Origin: Qipengyuania vesicularis
GTDB lineage: Bacteria; Pseudomonadota; Alphaproteobacteria; Sphingomonadales; Sphingomonadaceae
Reading direction: 5' to 3'
Assembly (NCBI RefSeq): GCF_019711415.1
Contig: NZ_JAIGNJ010000001.1
Coordinates: 489,001-553,000, forward strand
Length of the DNA: 64,000 nt
The notes under the pieces are model-generated. The model saw nothing but the letters and a program-made list of their open reading frames with translations. It searched no databases and was not told where the DNA came from. Position numbers and translations under genes: made by a program. This document shows, in pieces, positions 9,053-18,046 of this stretch; position 1 is the first letter of the stretch; every line of letters starts with the position of its first letter.

Positions 9053-10702
9053 TCAGCGGTTCAGGCGATTGGCGATCAGCCCGCGGCCGATGACATGCGC
9101 CTGGATTTCGCCCGCACCTTCGAAGATGTTGAGGATGCGTGCGTCGCATAGCACGCGGCTGATCTCGTATTCGAGAGCGTAGCCGTTGCCGCCATGGATC
9201 TGCAGGGCGTTGTCGGCATTGGCCCAGGCCACGCGGGCAGCGAGGAGCTTCGCCATGCCCGCCTCGATATCGCAGCGTTCGCCGCGATCCTTGTGACGCG
9301 CGGCCGAATAGGTGAGCTCGCGCGCCATCAGCAATTCGCACACCATCATCACGAGCTTGTCGGCCACACGCGGAAAAGCGATCAGAGGCTTGGCGAACTG
9401 CTTGCGATCGAGCGCGTAGGCGACGCCGAGATCGAAGGCGTTCCAGCCGACACCGATCGCGCGGGCGGCGGTCTGGATGCGCGCACCCTCGAATGTCTGC
9501 ATCAACTGTTTGAATCCCTGGCCCTCGTTCCCGCCGAGCAGTCCGCTTTCAGCGACGGCGAAGCCATCGAAGCCGAGCGCATATTCTTTCATGCCGCGAT
9601 AGCCGAGCACCTCGATCTCGCTGCCGTCGATGCCGGGATCGGGGAAGGGCGCGTCTTCGCTGCCGCGGGTCTTCTCGGCGAGCATCATCGACAGCCCGCC
9701 ATAGCCAGAGACCGCCGGATCGGTGCGGCACAGCACCGTCATCAGATCGGCACGCGCGGCATGGGTGATCCATGTCTTCGCCCCGGTGATATGCCAGGTT
9801 CCGTCCTCCTGCCGGTCGGCGCGCGTGCGGACCGATGCGAGGTCGGAACCGGTATCGGGTTCGGTAAAGACGGCGGTAGGGAGGATCGAGCCGTCAGCGA
9901 TGCGGGGGAGGAAGTACGCCTTCTGCGCTTCGGTGCCGTTCTTTCCGATCAGCTCACCGGCAATCTCCGAGCGGGTGCCGAGCGACCCGGCGCAAATCCA
10001 CCCGCGCGACAATTCTTCGGACACGAGGCACATCGCCATCTTGCCGAGGCCAAGCCCGCCGTACTCCTCCGCAATGCAGATACCGAAGACGCCGAGGTCG
10101 GCCATCTCCTCGACTACTGCGAGCGGAATGAGCGCATCGGCGAGGTGCCATTTGTGCGTATGCGGCGCGATGCGATCGGAGGCGAAGGCGCGGAACTGCT
10201 CACGGATCATGTCGAGTGTTTCGTCACCCGAGCCCTCGAAAGGCCGCTCGCCATCGGCCAGGCGCCGGGCAAGGGCAGCGCGATTGGTTGTCGAGCTCGC
10301 AAAAGCGATGAGCTGGCTGACTGCTTCTCCATCGGCGAAAGCGCGCGCTTCTGGTTCAAGGGCAAAGGCAGATGGGCGGATCACCTCGTTCTGGCTCATC
10401 GCCACGCCACTGGCGATCTGTGAGCAATATTCGCCGAATCCGATCCCGAGGGCTAGCGCTTCGATTTCGCCGAGATTTCCCTCGTCATCCATGCGCTGCG
10501 CCCATTTGGCGCTAGCATCCAGTGCAGCCTGGAGGGTTGCGATCCATGCGAAGCCGTGGAGGAGATGCTGCTCGCGTTCGGCGACAGCAGCATCCAGCTT
10601 TCCGTCCGGGGCGACAACGGCGGCGAGTTTCGCATGAACGCGATCGGTGTAGTCGGCGGCAGCATCGGCTGCTGCGCGGGTAAGGGCGGGCAAATCCTTC
10701 AC
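9053..10702 (-). CDS. Acyl-CoA dehydrogenase with N-terminal extension, methylsuccinyl-CoA dehydrogenase-like
   Basis: The 549-residue protein begins with a helical extension of about 150 residues containing GEIEALALGIGFGEY and AMSQNEVIRP, a pattern I associate with methylsuccinyl-CoA dehydrogenase of the ethylmalonyl-CoA pathway. A complete acyl-CoA dehydrogenase core follows, with AVFTEPDTGSDLAS, ITGAKTWITHA and the terminal FEGAGEIQAHVIGR. The GTG start overlaps the stop of the HTD2-like gene (GTGA), so the two are coupled. The flavin-dependent desaturation is secure. The substrate assignment is only probable, because no crotonyl-CoA carboxylase/reductase is visible here. Confidence 0.85.
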   Translation of the reverse strand: MKDLPALTRAAADAAADYTDRVHAKLAAVVAPDGKLDAAVAEREQHLLHGFAWIATLQAALDASAKWAQRMDDEGNLGEIEALALGIGFGEYCSQIASGVAMSQNEVIRPSAFALEPEARAFADGEAVSQLIAFASSTTNRAALARRLADGERPFEGSGDETLDMIREQFRAFASDRIAPHTHKWHLADALIPLAVVEEMADLGVFGICIAEEYGGLGLGKMAMCLVSEELSRGWICAGSLGTRSEIAGELIGKNGTEAQKAYFLPRIADGSILPTAVFTEPDTGSDLASVRTRADRQEDGTWHITGAKTWITHAARADLMTVLCRTDPAVSGYGGLSMMLAEKTRGSEDAPFPDPGIDGSEIEVLGYRGMKEYALGFDGFAVAESGLLGGNEGQGFKQLMQTFEGARIQTAARAIGVGWNAFDLGVAYALDRKQFAKPLIAFPRVADKLVMMVCELLMARELTYSAARHKDRGERCDIEAGMAKLLAARVAWANADNALQIHGGNGYALEYEISRVLCDARILNIFEGAGEIQAHVIGRGLIANRLNR

Positions 10703-11514
10703 TGGAATTCCGCCCGCGCGGACATCGCGATCACACCGTCGCAGCGAATGGCCTCATAGGCGCCGTCATCCTGCTTCGAGAGATAGATCGGCTGGCCCAG
10801 GAAAAGCGGTGCCATCGCCCGGAACGAAAATCGCGCCAAAGAACCATCGCGCATGGCCAGTCCGGCCAGCTTGGCGGCGGTAAAGGGTCCGTGGACGATC
10901 AGCGCGGGATAGCCCTCGACTTCGGTCGTATAGGGCAGGTCGTAATGGATTCGGTGGCCGTTGAAGGTGGCGGCGGAGAAGCGGAAGAGGTTCACCTCAT
11001 CCGGGTGCCATTTCTCACCTCCGGGATGCGGCGACGATGGCACCGGCATGGGCACTGGGTCGCCCTCGTCGCGGTACACATAGGTTTGCACCTCGCGTAC
11101 GCAGAGCGAACCGCCTTGTTCAAGCCGTTTCTCGACCTTCGCAAAGACCAGATCGCCCGAACGGCCAGCCTTGTGCGTCACTTCGGCAACCCGGCTGGTC
11201 TGCCGCGCGGGCAAGCCGGGTTGCAGAGCGCCGGAAAACTCGATCTCCGAGGCTGCAAACATCCGCCGTGGAAGGCTGACATCGGGTAGGAAATCGCCGC
11301 GGCGCGGGTGTCCATCCGGCCCGATCACGGAGTCGAGTGGGCAGGGCAGGAAGAACGCCCAATGGGGGAGGGGCACACCATCGGTCTCGTTCGGCAAGCC
11401 GACCGCCCGTGCGAAGCGGCGCAGGGCAAGCGGATCGAGGGTCTCTTCCTCGACCAGTTCCCTCCCGACTGCGGACTGCCAGTCGGCGATCTGCGCTTCG
11501 CTGATGCCCGGCAT
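10699..11514 (-). CDS. HTD2/FAS1-like hot-dog dehydratase (mesaconyl-C4-CoA or itaconyl-CoA hydratase-like)
   Basis: The 271-residue protein has a degenerate N-terminal hot-dog half with HWAFFLPCPLDSVIGPDGHP, and a C-terminal MaoC-like half with LFRFSAATFNGHRIHYDLPY and ALIVHGPFTAAKLAGLA. This is the layout of the HTD2 family of hydratases acting on branched or dicarboxylic enoyl-CoAs. An AAAGGGG ribosome binding site precedes the ATG. The gene begins 3 bases after the hydratase/isomerase gene and overlaps the dehydrogenase gene. Linkage to the dehydrogenase supports a role in converting its enoyl-CoA product, by inference. Confidence 0.82.
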   Translation of the reverse strand: MPGISEAQIADWQSAVGRELVEEETLDPLALRRFARAVGLPNETDGVPLPHWAFFLPCPLDSVIGPDGHPRRGDFLPDVSLPRRMFAASEIEFSGALQPGLPARQTSRVAEVTHKAGRSGDLVFAKVEKRLEQGGSLCVREVQTYVYRDEGDPVPMPVPSSPHPGGEKWHPDEVNLFRFSAATFNGHRIHYDLPYTTEVEGYPALIVHGPFTAAKLAGLAMRDGSLARFSFRAMAPLFLGQPIYLSKQDDGAYEAIRCDGVIAMSARAEFQ

Positions 11515-11517
11515 GGC

Positions 11518-12303
11518 TCAGGCCCCTTTGAATTCGGCCTTCCGCTTCTGGAGGAAGGCCAGCGCACCTTCGACCGCATCCTGCGTGTTGCCGGCCTGTC
11601 GCTGGGTCTTCGCCTCTGCTGCCAAGGTAGCGGTGAAGTCCTTCTCAAGCCCTTCGCGCAGCGTCTGCTTCATCAGGCCGAGCGCAACTGTGGGTCCATT
11701 GGCAAGCCGCTCGACCAAGGCCCTGGCCTCGGCTTCGAGCGCGTCGTCCTCGACGCATTTGTAGATCAGGCCGATGCGTTCTGCTTCCTCGCCATGGATC
11801 TTCTCGCCCAGCATCATCATGCGGGTTGCCTGTGCGCTGCCGACGAGGCGCGGCAGCATCCAGCTCGATCCACCATCCGGGACGAGACCGATATTGACGA
11901 AGGCCTGGAGGAAATAGCCGCTCTTGCCCGCGATCACGAAGTCTGCGGCCAATGCCATCGAGCAGCCGACGCCTGCAGCCGGTCCCTGGACCATCGAAAC
12001 CACCGGCACGGGAAGCGTCGCCAGCGCCTGCACCATCGGATTGTAATGCTGGCTGAGCGAGGCGAATGCGCGGTCGCCACCGCTGATCGACATCTCGGCA
12101 TTCCCGGCGAGATCGGCGCCGGAACAGAAGGCACGCCCTTCGCCCTTGATGAGCACGGCGCGCGCATCGCCGATATCGCGCACGGCGGTGAATATCTCGT
12201 CGGCCATCGCTGGCGGGCAGGCGTTCAGCCGCTCAGGCCGGTCGAGCGTTATGGTGAGAACATTGCCCTCGCGCTCGGTCCGGATCATTTCGAAGTCGCT
12301 CAT
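11518..12303 (-). CDS. Enoyl-CoA hydratase/isomerase family protein, PaaG-like
   Basis: This 261-residue crotonase-fold protein has the CoA-binding AFCSGADLAG loop and the oxyanion-hole GPAAGVGCSMALAADFVIA. Where classical hydratases carry two catalytic glutamates, this protein has Gly-Cys-Ser at 113-115 and the motif NIGLVPDGGSSW with Asp143. That is the arrangement of PaaG-type isomerases rather than water-adding hydratases. A double-bond isomerase role is therefore likelier than hydration. It is the first of three tightly spaced genes that continue into the HTD2-like hydratase and the acyl-CoA dehydrogenase. Confidence 0.87.
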   Translation of the reverse strand: MSDFEMIRTEREGNVLTITLDRPERLNACPPAMADEIFTAVRDIGDARAVLIKGEGRAFCSGADLAGNAEMSISGGDRAFASLSQHYNPMVQALATLPVPVVSMVQGPAAGVGCSMALAADFVIAGKSGYFLQAFVNIGLVPDGGSSWMLPRLVGSAQATRMMMLGEKIHGEEAERIGLIYKCVEDDALEAEARALVERLANGPTVALGLMKQTLREGLEKDFTATLAAEAKTQRQAGNTQDAVEGALAFLQKRKAEFKGA

Positions 12304-12377
12304 CGCCTGCTCCCAGTCATCTCTTGTGTTGGGGATGCTTTGGGCAAACGGGTCTGGAATTGCAACCTAGCTTTGCG

Positions 12378-13184
12378 TCAGGCGGCCTGCCCGTAAGCCA
12401 TCGTCTTGGTCGATTTGTCAGACAGGCGATGTCCCAGCACGAATGCGTGCGGCGTGGTGGTCGCGTAGCGCCAGAATAGATGCCGCGGGTTCACGATCAT
12501 CCGGTGCAGCCATTCGAGGCTGTTGTCCTGCATCCACTGCGGTGCGCGAGGATAGTCGCCGGTGATGAAATTGAAGCAGCCGCCGCAGGTGATCGTCCAG
12601 ACCGCGTCGAGGCGGTCCTTGTATTCGACGCAGAACTTCTGTTCGAGCGGCTTGCCAAGACCCACCCAAAGGAAATCGGGCTTCTTCTCCGAAATATCGG
12701 CAAGGATTTCGTCTTCGCGGCCCTTGAAGAAGCCGTGGTTGCGCCCGACGATATTCAGCTTCGGATACATCTTGCGCAGTATGCGCGTGCATTCCGAATT
12801 GATCTCTTCCGGCGCGCCGAGGAGATAGAAAGTCCGCCCGCTTTCCTCGCACGCCTTGGCGAAATCGTGGATCATGTCGGTGGTCGGAGTGCGCTCGGGA
12901 ATAGGTTCGGCACAGTAACGCTTCGACATCTCGACAATGAACTGACCGTCGGCATGGATGACGTCGGCATGATCAAGAGCGGCGCGAAATTCCGGGTCCG
13001 TGCGCGCCATTGATACGCCCTGGCCGTTCGAATCGAAGATCAGTCTTGTGCGTACGCGGCCATGCGCATCGGCATAGTCGGCATCGGCATGGGCGGCATC
13101 GACGAAGTCCTGACGACTGGCAGCCGCGACCCATTGGTCGGCCACTCGTACGTGCCGGATCGGTGTCCAAACTTGGTCGGTCAT
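12378..13184 (-). CDS. WecG/TagA/CpsF-family glycosyltransferase
   Basis: The 268-residue product starts at the ATG behind GAAGGG, 37 bases after the thiolase-like gene. It shows the family signatures RALDHADVIHADGQ, TTDMIHDFAKACEESGRTFYLLG, PDFLWVGLGKPLEQKFC and ITCGGCFNFITGDYPRAPQWMQ. Members transfer N-acetylmannosaminuronic acid, N-acetylmannosamine or glucuronic acid to lipid-linked acceptors in exopolysaccharide or wall-polymer assembly at the inner membrane. No other polysaccharide gene is nearby, so acceptor and pathway cannot be named. It is oddly placed among acyl-CoA genes. Confidence 0.87.
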   Translation of the reverse strand: MTDQVWTPIRHVRVADQWVAAASRQDFVDAAHADADYADAHGRVRTRLIFDSNGQGVSMARTDPEFRAALDHADVIHADGQFIVEMSKRYCAEPIPERTPTTDMIHDFAKACEESGRTFYLLGAPEEINSECTRILRKMYPKLNIVGRNHGFFKGREDEILADISEKKPDFLWVGLGKPLEQKFCVEYKDRLDAVWTITCGGCFNFITGDYPRAPQWMQDNSLEWLHRMIVNPRHLFWRYATTTPHAFVLGHRLSDKSTKTMAYGQAA

Positions 13185-13221
13185 CTGACCCTTCGACAAT
13201 CCCTGCTCTGCTGGCGATCGG

Positions 13222-14733
13222 TCAGCCGTCCGCCATCTGCCAAAGCCCCATGCCCGCTTCATCGCGGACGATCAATCCCGCTGTCCCCACAGGCTCTCGA
13301 ATCCCGTCGGTCAGGAAAGTGATGGTATTATCGTCTGTTGCAGGGACATGGGCAAGGGTGCGATTTCCGCTAGCCGTCCGGGCTACGATGACGCCGGATT
13401 TCACCGAACCGTCGCGCTCATAGTGGACTACATAGGTCTCGATCATGGCCTCTCCGGTGTAGTCCTCCTCGATATCGGGAATGGGGCCACGCCTTGCGTC
13501 GGCTTCCAACTGAAAGTCGAAATCCTGCGGGAAAACCGCGCCCGTGGGAGCGCCCGACAGCAGGATCGTGTGGCTGTAGGTCGCGTAACCGCCATTGGCG
13601 AACAGCAGGCCCTTGTCGCTGGTCCCGCGCAGGCGCAGCACCATTTCAGCCACCGCATGGCTCATGTAATTCCCGATGGGGCCGCCGCCGAAGGTCAGCC
13701 CGCCGAACACCGTCGCCGGCCTGTCGAGCGGCCAGCCGAGTACGCGCCGCGCCATCTTGGGGACGCAAGGGAAGCAGGAATAAAGCTCGACATGCGCCAA
13801 ATCGTCGACCGTGACTTCATTCAGCCGCATCGTCTCCTCGATCGAGACGGCAAGGCTGAAGGATTCGTAGTAATGATCGCGGGCGAGGAAATCGCCATCC
13901 TTGCGCGCCGCAGCACCATAGCCAACGAAAGCCAGGCGATCCTCCGGCACTCCCCGCGCGCGTGCCTCGGCAAGGCTGGTCACAAGAAACCCCGCACCCT
14001 GGTTTACCGCTGCATTTGCGACCTGGAGCTTGGTATAGGGAAAGGCGATCATCCTGTTATTGGATGAGGGAGTGATTACCTCTTCGGCGCTGACGGGTTT
14101 GCGAATCCATGCGCTTTCGTTCTCGGCGGCAACCTCGCTCATCAGCGCCCAGATTGCACCGCTCTCCGCCTGGGCTTCAGCAAGGGTCTGCCCATAGGCG
14201 GCGCGGCCTGCGTTCTCATAGAGCGGATAGACATCGGTCGGGATCACCAGGCCGTAACGCTGGGCATAACCTTCGGTCTGGCGGTGCTTGGCATCCCTCA
14301 ATGCATTGGGTTTGCTGCCATCCTTGCGAGGCTTCAATGCGGCGAGTTGCCCAGCGGTGCGCAACGCCTCTGCGCCGACGACTGCGCAGACCCTTGCCTC
14401 GCCTCGCGCAATGCGATTGGCGGCCTCATGCAGCAGGAGGACTGGGCTGTCACCGCTCGGGATGGCGGTTTGCTCACGGTGTGCGTGATCGATCCCAAGC
14501 ATCTCGGCCAGCGTCCCGTCGACAGGGTTCAAATGCGGCCAGCCGAGCTGTGACACGACTGCCAGCGAATCGCGTGATGCCAACCAGTCGCCACCGGCAT
14601 CCTCGTCTGCGCGCCGCAGCGCTTCTGCCATGAGCCCGATCGGATCTAGGCCGTCTGCCGGATCGTCGGGGCGATCGTTGATCTGGCCTACGCCGATGAT
14701 GACGGGAACTGCGTGCGGATCCGTTTCGCTCAT
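13222..14733 (-). CDS. Thiolase-like acetyl-CoA acetyltransferase family protein without the usual catalytic Cys
   Basis: This 503-residue thiolase-fold protein begins with VPVIIGVGQINDRP. Where thiolases carry a nucleophilic Cys, it reads IPSGDSPVLLLHEAANRIA. Later blocks include VELYSCFPCVPKMARR, PIGNYMSHAVAEMV and a C-terminal extension of about 90 residues ending in a small beta domain (GTAGLIVRDEAGMGLW). This is a recognised SCP2-thiolase-like subfamily often annotated as acetyltransferase. With the nucleophile missing, a non-thiolytic role is possible. An alternative TTG start lies two codons upstream. The gene is first in the run of minus-strand acyl-CoA genes. Confidence 0.8.
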   Translation of the reverse strand: MSETDPHAVPVIIGVGQINDRPDDPADGLDPIGLMAEALRRADEDAGGDWLASRDSLAVVSQLGWPHLNPVDGTLAEMLGIDHAHREQTAIPSGDSPVLLLHEAANRIARGEARVCAVVGAEALRTAGQLAALKPRKDGSKPNALRDAKHRQTEGYAQRYGLVIPTDVYPLYENAGRAAYGQTLAEAQAESGAIWALMSEVAAENESAWIRKPVSAEEVITPSSNNRMIAFPYTKLQVANAAVNQGAGFLVTSLAEARARGVPEDRLAFVGYGAAARKDGDFLARDHYYESFSLAVSIEETMRLNEVTVDDLAHVELYSCFPCVPKMARRVLGWPLDRPATVFGGLTFGGGPIGNYMSHAVAEMVLRLRGTSDKGLLFANGGYATYSHTILLSGAPTGAVFPQDFDFQLEADARRGPIPDIEEDYTGEAMIETYVVHYERDGSVKSGVIVARTASGNRTLAHVPATDDNTITFLTDGIREPVGTAGLIVRDEAGMGLWQMADG

Positions 14734-14779
14734 GCGCAAGGGCTTAGCGAGACAGGAGAATTTGGCAAATGCGGGAAAG

Positions 14780-14854
14780 TGGCTGGGGTGGCAGGGATCG
14801 AACCTGCGAATGTCGGTACCAAAAACCGATGCCTTACCACTTGGCTACACCCCA
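14780..14854 (-). tRNA. tRNA-Gln (anticodon TTG)
   Basis: A complete cloverleaf can be drawn. The acceptor TGGGGTG pairs with CACCCCA, the D arm is GCCAAGTGGTAAGGC, and the anticodon stem TCGGT/ACCGA holds the loop TTTTGGT, giving anticodon TTG. The T arm is CAGG-TTCGATC-CCTG, and the 3' CCA is encoded. A TATAGG box about 10 bases upstream is a plausible -10 element. Confidence 0.97.
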
Positions 14855-14934
14855 GCAGGCGGGCGCTCCTATAGCGTGCTTGGCGGCAATGTGAAGGGGT
14901 AGCGGCCAGCAATCGGATGGGCGATAGCAGGCAC

Positions 14935-16086
14935 ATGACCGATGTTGCCGCCGCCCGCTCGATTCTCGAAACGCTTGTCGGTTTCGACACCACCTCTTCG
15001 CGCAGCAATATCGATCTGATCGACTGGGTCGAAGCCTATCTGGCGCAGCATGGCGTGGCCGCGACGCGCGTACTCGGAGAAGGCGGGAAGAAGGCCAATC
15101 TCTTCGCTACGGTCGGGCCGATGGTAGAGGGCGGGGTGATCCTTTCGGGGCACAGCGATGTCGTGCCGGTGGAGGGGCAGGACTGGTCGAGCGATCCCTG
15201 GACGGTGCGCGAGGCAGACGGGAAGCTCTTTGGGCGCGGCACCTGCGACATGAAGGGCTTCATCGCGCTGGCGCTCGCCTATGTCCCGCGTTTCCTTGGC
15301 GGGTCGAAGCCGGTGCACCTCGCGATCAGCTATGACGAGGAGGTCGGTTGCAAGGGTGCGCCCGCGATGATCGAGCGGATGGCTGCTACCATTCCGGCGC
15401 CTCGTCTCGCGGTTGTTGGTGAGCCGAGCAGCATGAAAATTATCACCGGCCACAAGGGTAGCGCGACCTTCGAGGTCTCGGTGCGGGGCCACGAAGCCCA
15501 TAGTTCTCTCGTCAATCATGGGATTTCTGCCAACATGGTGGCGGTCCGGCTAATGAGCGAACTGCTCGAGATTGCGCGTGGACTGGAAGAGACTGCTGAC
15601 CCCTACAACGGTTTCGACCCGCCGCAGGCCACGCTGACGATCGGCAAGATGGCAGGCGGCACGGCGAACAACATTCTTGCAGGTCACGCGTCCTTCCTGT
15701 TCGACTTACGCTGCCCTCCGGCGATCGATCCGGAAGCGGTCATCGCTCCCTTCCGCGATAGCTGCGCGGCAATGGACAGCGAGATGAAGGCGCGCTTTCC
15801 TGATGCCAGCGTGAGCTTCGAACAGCGATCGTCGATCCCGCCCATGGTGGCACATGGGAGCGAGGATGCGGTGGCTTTCGTGCGCACGCTGACCGGCGAA
15901 AATGCACCGCCCTCGCAGGTCGCTTATGCGGCGGAGGGCGGGCAATTCCAGCAAGCCGGTTTCCCGACCGTGATATGCGGTCCGGGCTCGATCGAGCAGG
16001 CGCACCAGCCCGACGAGTGGATCGCGATCTCGCAGTTCGAGGAAGGCGCCCGCTTCATGGAGCGCCTCGCCGAAGCTCTCGCTTAA
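14935..16086 (+). CDS. argE: Acetylornithine deacetylase (M20 family)
   Basis: The product of 383 residues (389 if the upstream ATG at 14917 is used) is an M20 metallopeptidase-fold enzyme. Metal and catalytic residues are visible in GVILSGHSDVVPV (His), FGRGTCDMKGF (Asp), ISYDEEVGCKGAP (Glu-Glu), VGEPSSM and the final GSIEQAHQPDEW (His). GHKGSATFEVSVRGHEAHSS is typical of ArgE, which deacetylates N2-acetylornithine in arginine biosynthesis. It stands alone on the plus strand and meets the GST gene tail to tail with a 4-base overlap. Confidence 0.9.
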   Translation: MTDVAAARSILETLVGFDTTSSRSNIDLIDWVEAYLAQHGVAATRVLGEGGKKANLFATVGPMVEGGVILSGHSDVVPVEGQDWSSDPWTVREADGKLFGRGTCDMKGFIALALAYVPRFLGGSKPVHLAISYDEEVGCKGAPAMIERMAATIPAPRLAVVGEPSSMKIITGHKGSATFEVSVRGHEAHSSLVNHGISANMVAVRLMSELLEIARGLEETADPYNGFDPPQATLTIGKMAGGTANNILAGHASFLFDLRCPPAIDPEAVIAPFRDSCAAMDSEMKARFPDASVSFEQRSSIPPMVAHGSEDAVAFVRTLTGENAPPSQVAYAAEGGQFQQAGFPTVICGPGSIEQAHQPDEWIAISQFEEGARFMERLAEALA

Positions 16087-16934
16087 AGCTTCTTGCCCTC
16101 GAAATCGGCCGCGGAGTGCCGTTCGAGAAGCTGCGTATCCTCATCGCCCCAAGCCTTGTTGACGATGCGCCCGCGCTTCACCGCCGGACGCTCGCCGATC
16201 TGCTTGGCCCAGCGGCCGACGTTCTCGTACTCGTCGATCGAGAGGAACTTGCGCGCCTCGTTATAGATTGTGCCTTCGACGAACGGCGCCATCCACGGCC
16301 AGGCGGCGATATCGGCGACGGAGTAATCCTTGCCACCGAGGAATTCGCTGTCCGCCAGCCGCTTGTCGGCCACATCGAACAGGCGCTTGGTTTCCATCGC
16401 ATAGCGGTTGATCGGATATTCGTATTTCTCCGGCGCATAGGCGTAGAAATGGCCGAAGCCGCCGCCGATGAATGGTGCGCTGCCGATCTGCCAGAACAGC
16501 CAACTCAGCACTTCGGCGCGGGTGTGGTCGGTCGGCAGGAAGGCTCCGAACTTTTCTGCCAGGTGCAGCAGGATCGCGCCGCTTTCGAAAATGCGCACGG
16601 GCGTGTCGCCGCTGCGATCGAGTAGCGCGGGAATCTTGCTGTTGGGGTTCAAACCGACAAAGCCGCTGGTGAACTGCACGCCATCGCCGATGTTGATGGT
16701 GTAGGCGTCGTACTCCGCGCCCGAGTGGCCGGCCTCGAGCAGTTCCTCCAACATCACCGTCGCCTTCACGCCATTGGGCGTGGCGAGCGAATAGAGCTGG
16801 AAGTCATGCTCGCCGCTGGGGAGCTCCTTTTCCTCGCGCGCGCCGGCGGTGGGGCGGTTGATGCTGGCGAACCTGCCGCCGTTCTCGGCGTCGTTGGTCC
16901 AGACTTCGGGCGGAGTGTAGGTAGGATCGGCCAA
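16083..16934 (-). CDS. yghU: YghU-type glutathione S-transferase / disulfide-bond oxidoreductase
   Basis: This 283-residue protein has the long N-terminal segment of YghU (YTPPEVW, FASINRPTAGAREEKELP). A thioredoxin-like domain follows with QLYSLATPNGVKATVMLEEL and NPNSKIPALLD, then an all-helical domain with QIGSAPFIGGGFGHFYAYAPEKYEYPINRY. YghU binds two glutathione molecules and reduces disulfides and peroxides in the cytosol. The TTG start is supported by GAGGAG eight bases upstream and by the conserved MADPTYTPPEVW opening. Confidence 0.9.
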   Translation of the reverse strand: MADPTYTPPEVWTNDAENGGRFASINRPTAGAREEKELPSGEHDFQLYSLATPNGVKATVMLEELLEAGHSGAEYDAYTINIGDGVQFTSGFVGLNPNSKIPALLDRSGDTPVRIFESGAILLHLAEKFGAFLPTDHTRAEVLSWLFWQIGSAPFIGGGFGHFYAYAPEKYEYPINRYAMETKRLFDVADKRLADSEFLGGKDYSVADIAAWPWMAPFVEGTIYNEARKFLSIDEYENVGRWAKQIGERPAVKRGRIVNKAWGDEDTQLLERHSAADFEGKKL

Positions 16935-17030
16935 ATGAGTTCTCCTCTTCGGATGGGGTGGCTATTACGCCCAACCGTTCGTCGCAAGATGGGGAACGGA
17001 TACAGCGATCCCACGGTTCTTCGCTTCGTC

Positions 17031-18032
17031 ATGACGAAGCTCATCTATGTCGACGATCAACTGCCCGGCATCACCCGCAAGGGTGCGGGCAAGGGGTGGG
17101 CCTATTACGATCCGCAAGGAGAGCTAATCACCGACCGCGCGGAGAAGACGCGCCTCAACGCCATCGCGCTGCCGCCTGCCTATGTCGATGCCTGGTTCTG
17201 CCCGGCGCCCAATGGTCACATCCTTGCCACCGGGATCGACGCCAAGGGACGCAAGCAATATCGCTACCACCCCGATTTCCGCAGCCAGCGAGAAAGCGAG
17301 AAGTTCGACAACTGCCTCGCATTCGGAAACCTGCTGCCACTCGTGCGCAAGAAGGTCGAAGAGGATTTGAATGGGCGCAAGCTCACGCGCCAGCGCGCGG
17401 TTGCAAGCGTGGTGCGGCTGCTCGACCTCGGAGCCGTCCGCGTCGGGAACGAGGGTTATGCGGAGCGCAACAAGAGCTTCGGCGCGACAACCTTGCGCCG
17501 CCGCCATGCCGAGGTCACGGGCAAGACGCTCAAGCTGCGTTACAAGGGCAAGTCCGGCATCCGCCGCGAGGTAACGCTGACCGATGGCAGCCTCGCGCGG
17601 ATCGTGCGCAACATGCAAGACCTGCCCGGCCAGAACGTCTTCAAATATGTCGACGACGATGGCGAAGTACAGGCAGTCGGATCGTCCGATGTGAACGAGT
17701 ATCTCGAAGCCTGCATGGGTGAACGCTTCACGGCGAAGAATTTCCGCACCTGGCATGCCAGCGTGATGGGCTTCGAATGCTTGCGTACGGGCGAAGGGCG
17801 CTTGCCGATGAAGGACGTTCTCGAATGCGTGGCAAAGCAGCTCGGCAATACGCCAGCCGTGACGCGCAAGAGCTATATCCATCCTGCGGTCATTGATCTG
17901 GTCGAGCGACAGGAGGATTGGCGCGAGGGCCTGCAACTGCCGCGTGCCACGCGCTGGCTGACGCGCGAAGAGCGCGGGCTGATCGATCTCCTGCAGGAAA
18001 GTCCCAGCGCCGCAGAATTGCTCGCCGCCTGA
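17031..18032 (+). CDS. DNA topoisomerase IB (poxvirus/bacterial type)
   Basis: The 333-residue product relaxes supercoils by nicking one strand. N-terminal TRKGAGKGWAYYDPQG and a core with RVGNEGYAERNKSFGATTLRRRH lead to the catalytic pocket: KYRGKSG-like LRYKGKSGIRREV, FRTWHASVMG and TRKSYIHP, with Tyr282 as the nucleophile. The length matches bacterial TopIB. No convincing ribosome binding site is seen; a start 14 codons upstream (16989) is also possible. A large palindrome and the HTH-NadE gene follow closely. Confidence 0.9.
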   Translation: MTKLIYVDDQLPGITRKGAGKGWAYYDPQGELITDRAEKTRLNAIALPPAYVDAWFCPAPNGHILATGIDAKGRKQYRYHPDFRSQRESEKFDNCLAFGNLLPLVRKKVEEDLNGRKLTRQRAVASVVRLLDLGAVRVGNEGYAERNKSFGATTLRRRHAEVTGKTLKLRYKGKSGIRREVTLTDGSLARIVRNMQDLPGQNVFKYVDDDGEVQAVGSSDVNEYLEACMGERFTAKNFRTWHASVMGFECLRTGEGRLPMKDVLECVAKQLGNTPAVTRKSYIHPAVIDLVERQEDWREGLQLPRATRWLTREERGLIDLLQESPSAAELLAA

Positions 18033-18046
18033 GCAGGTCTTGCAGT

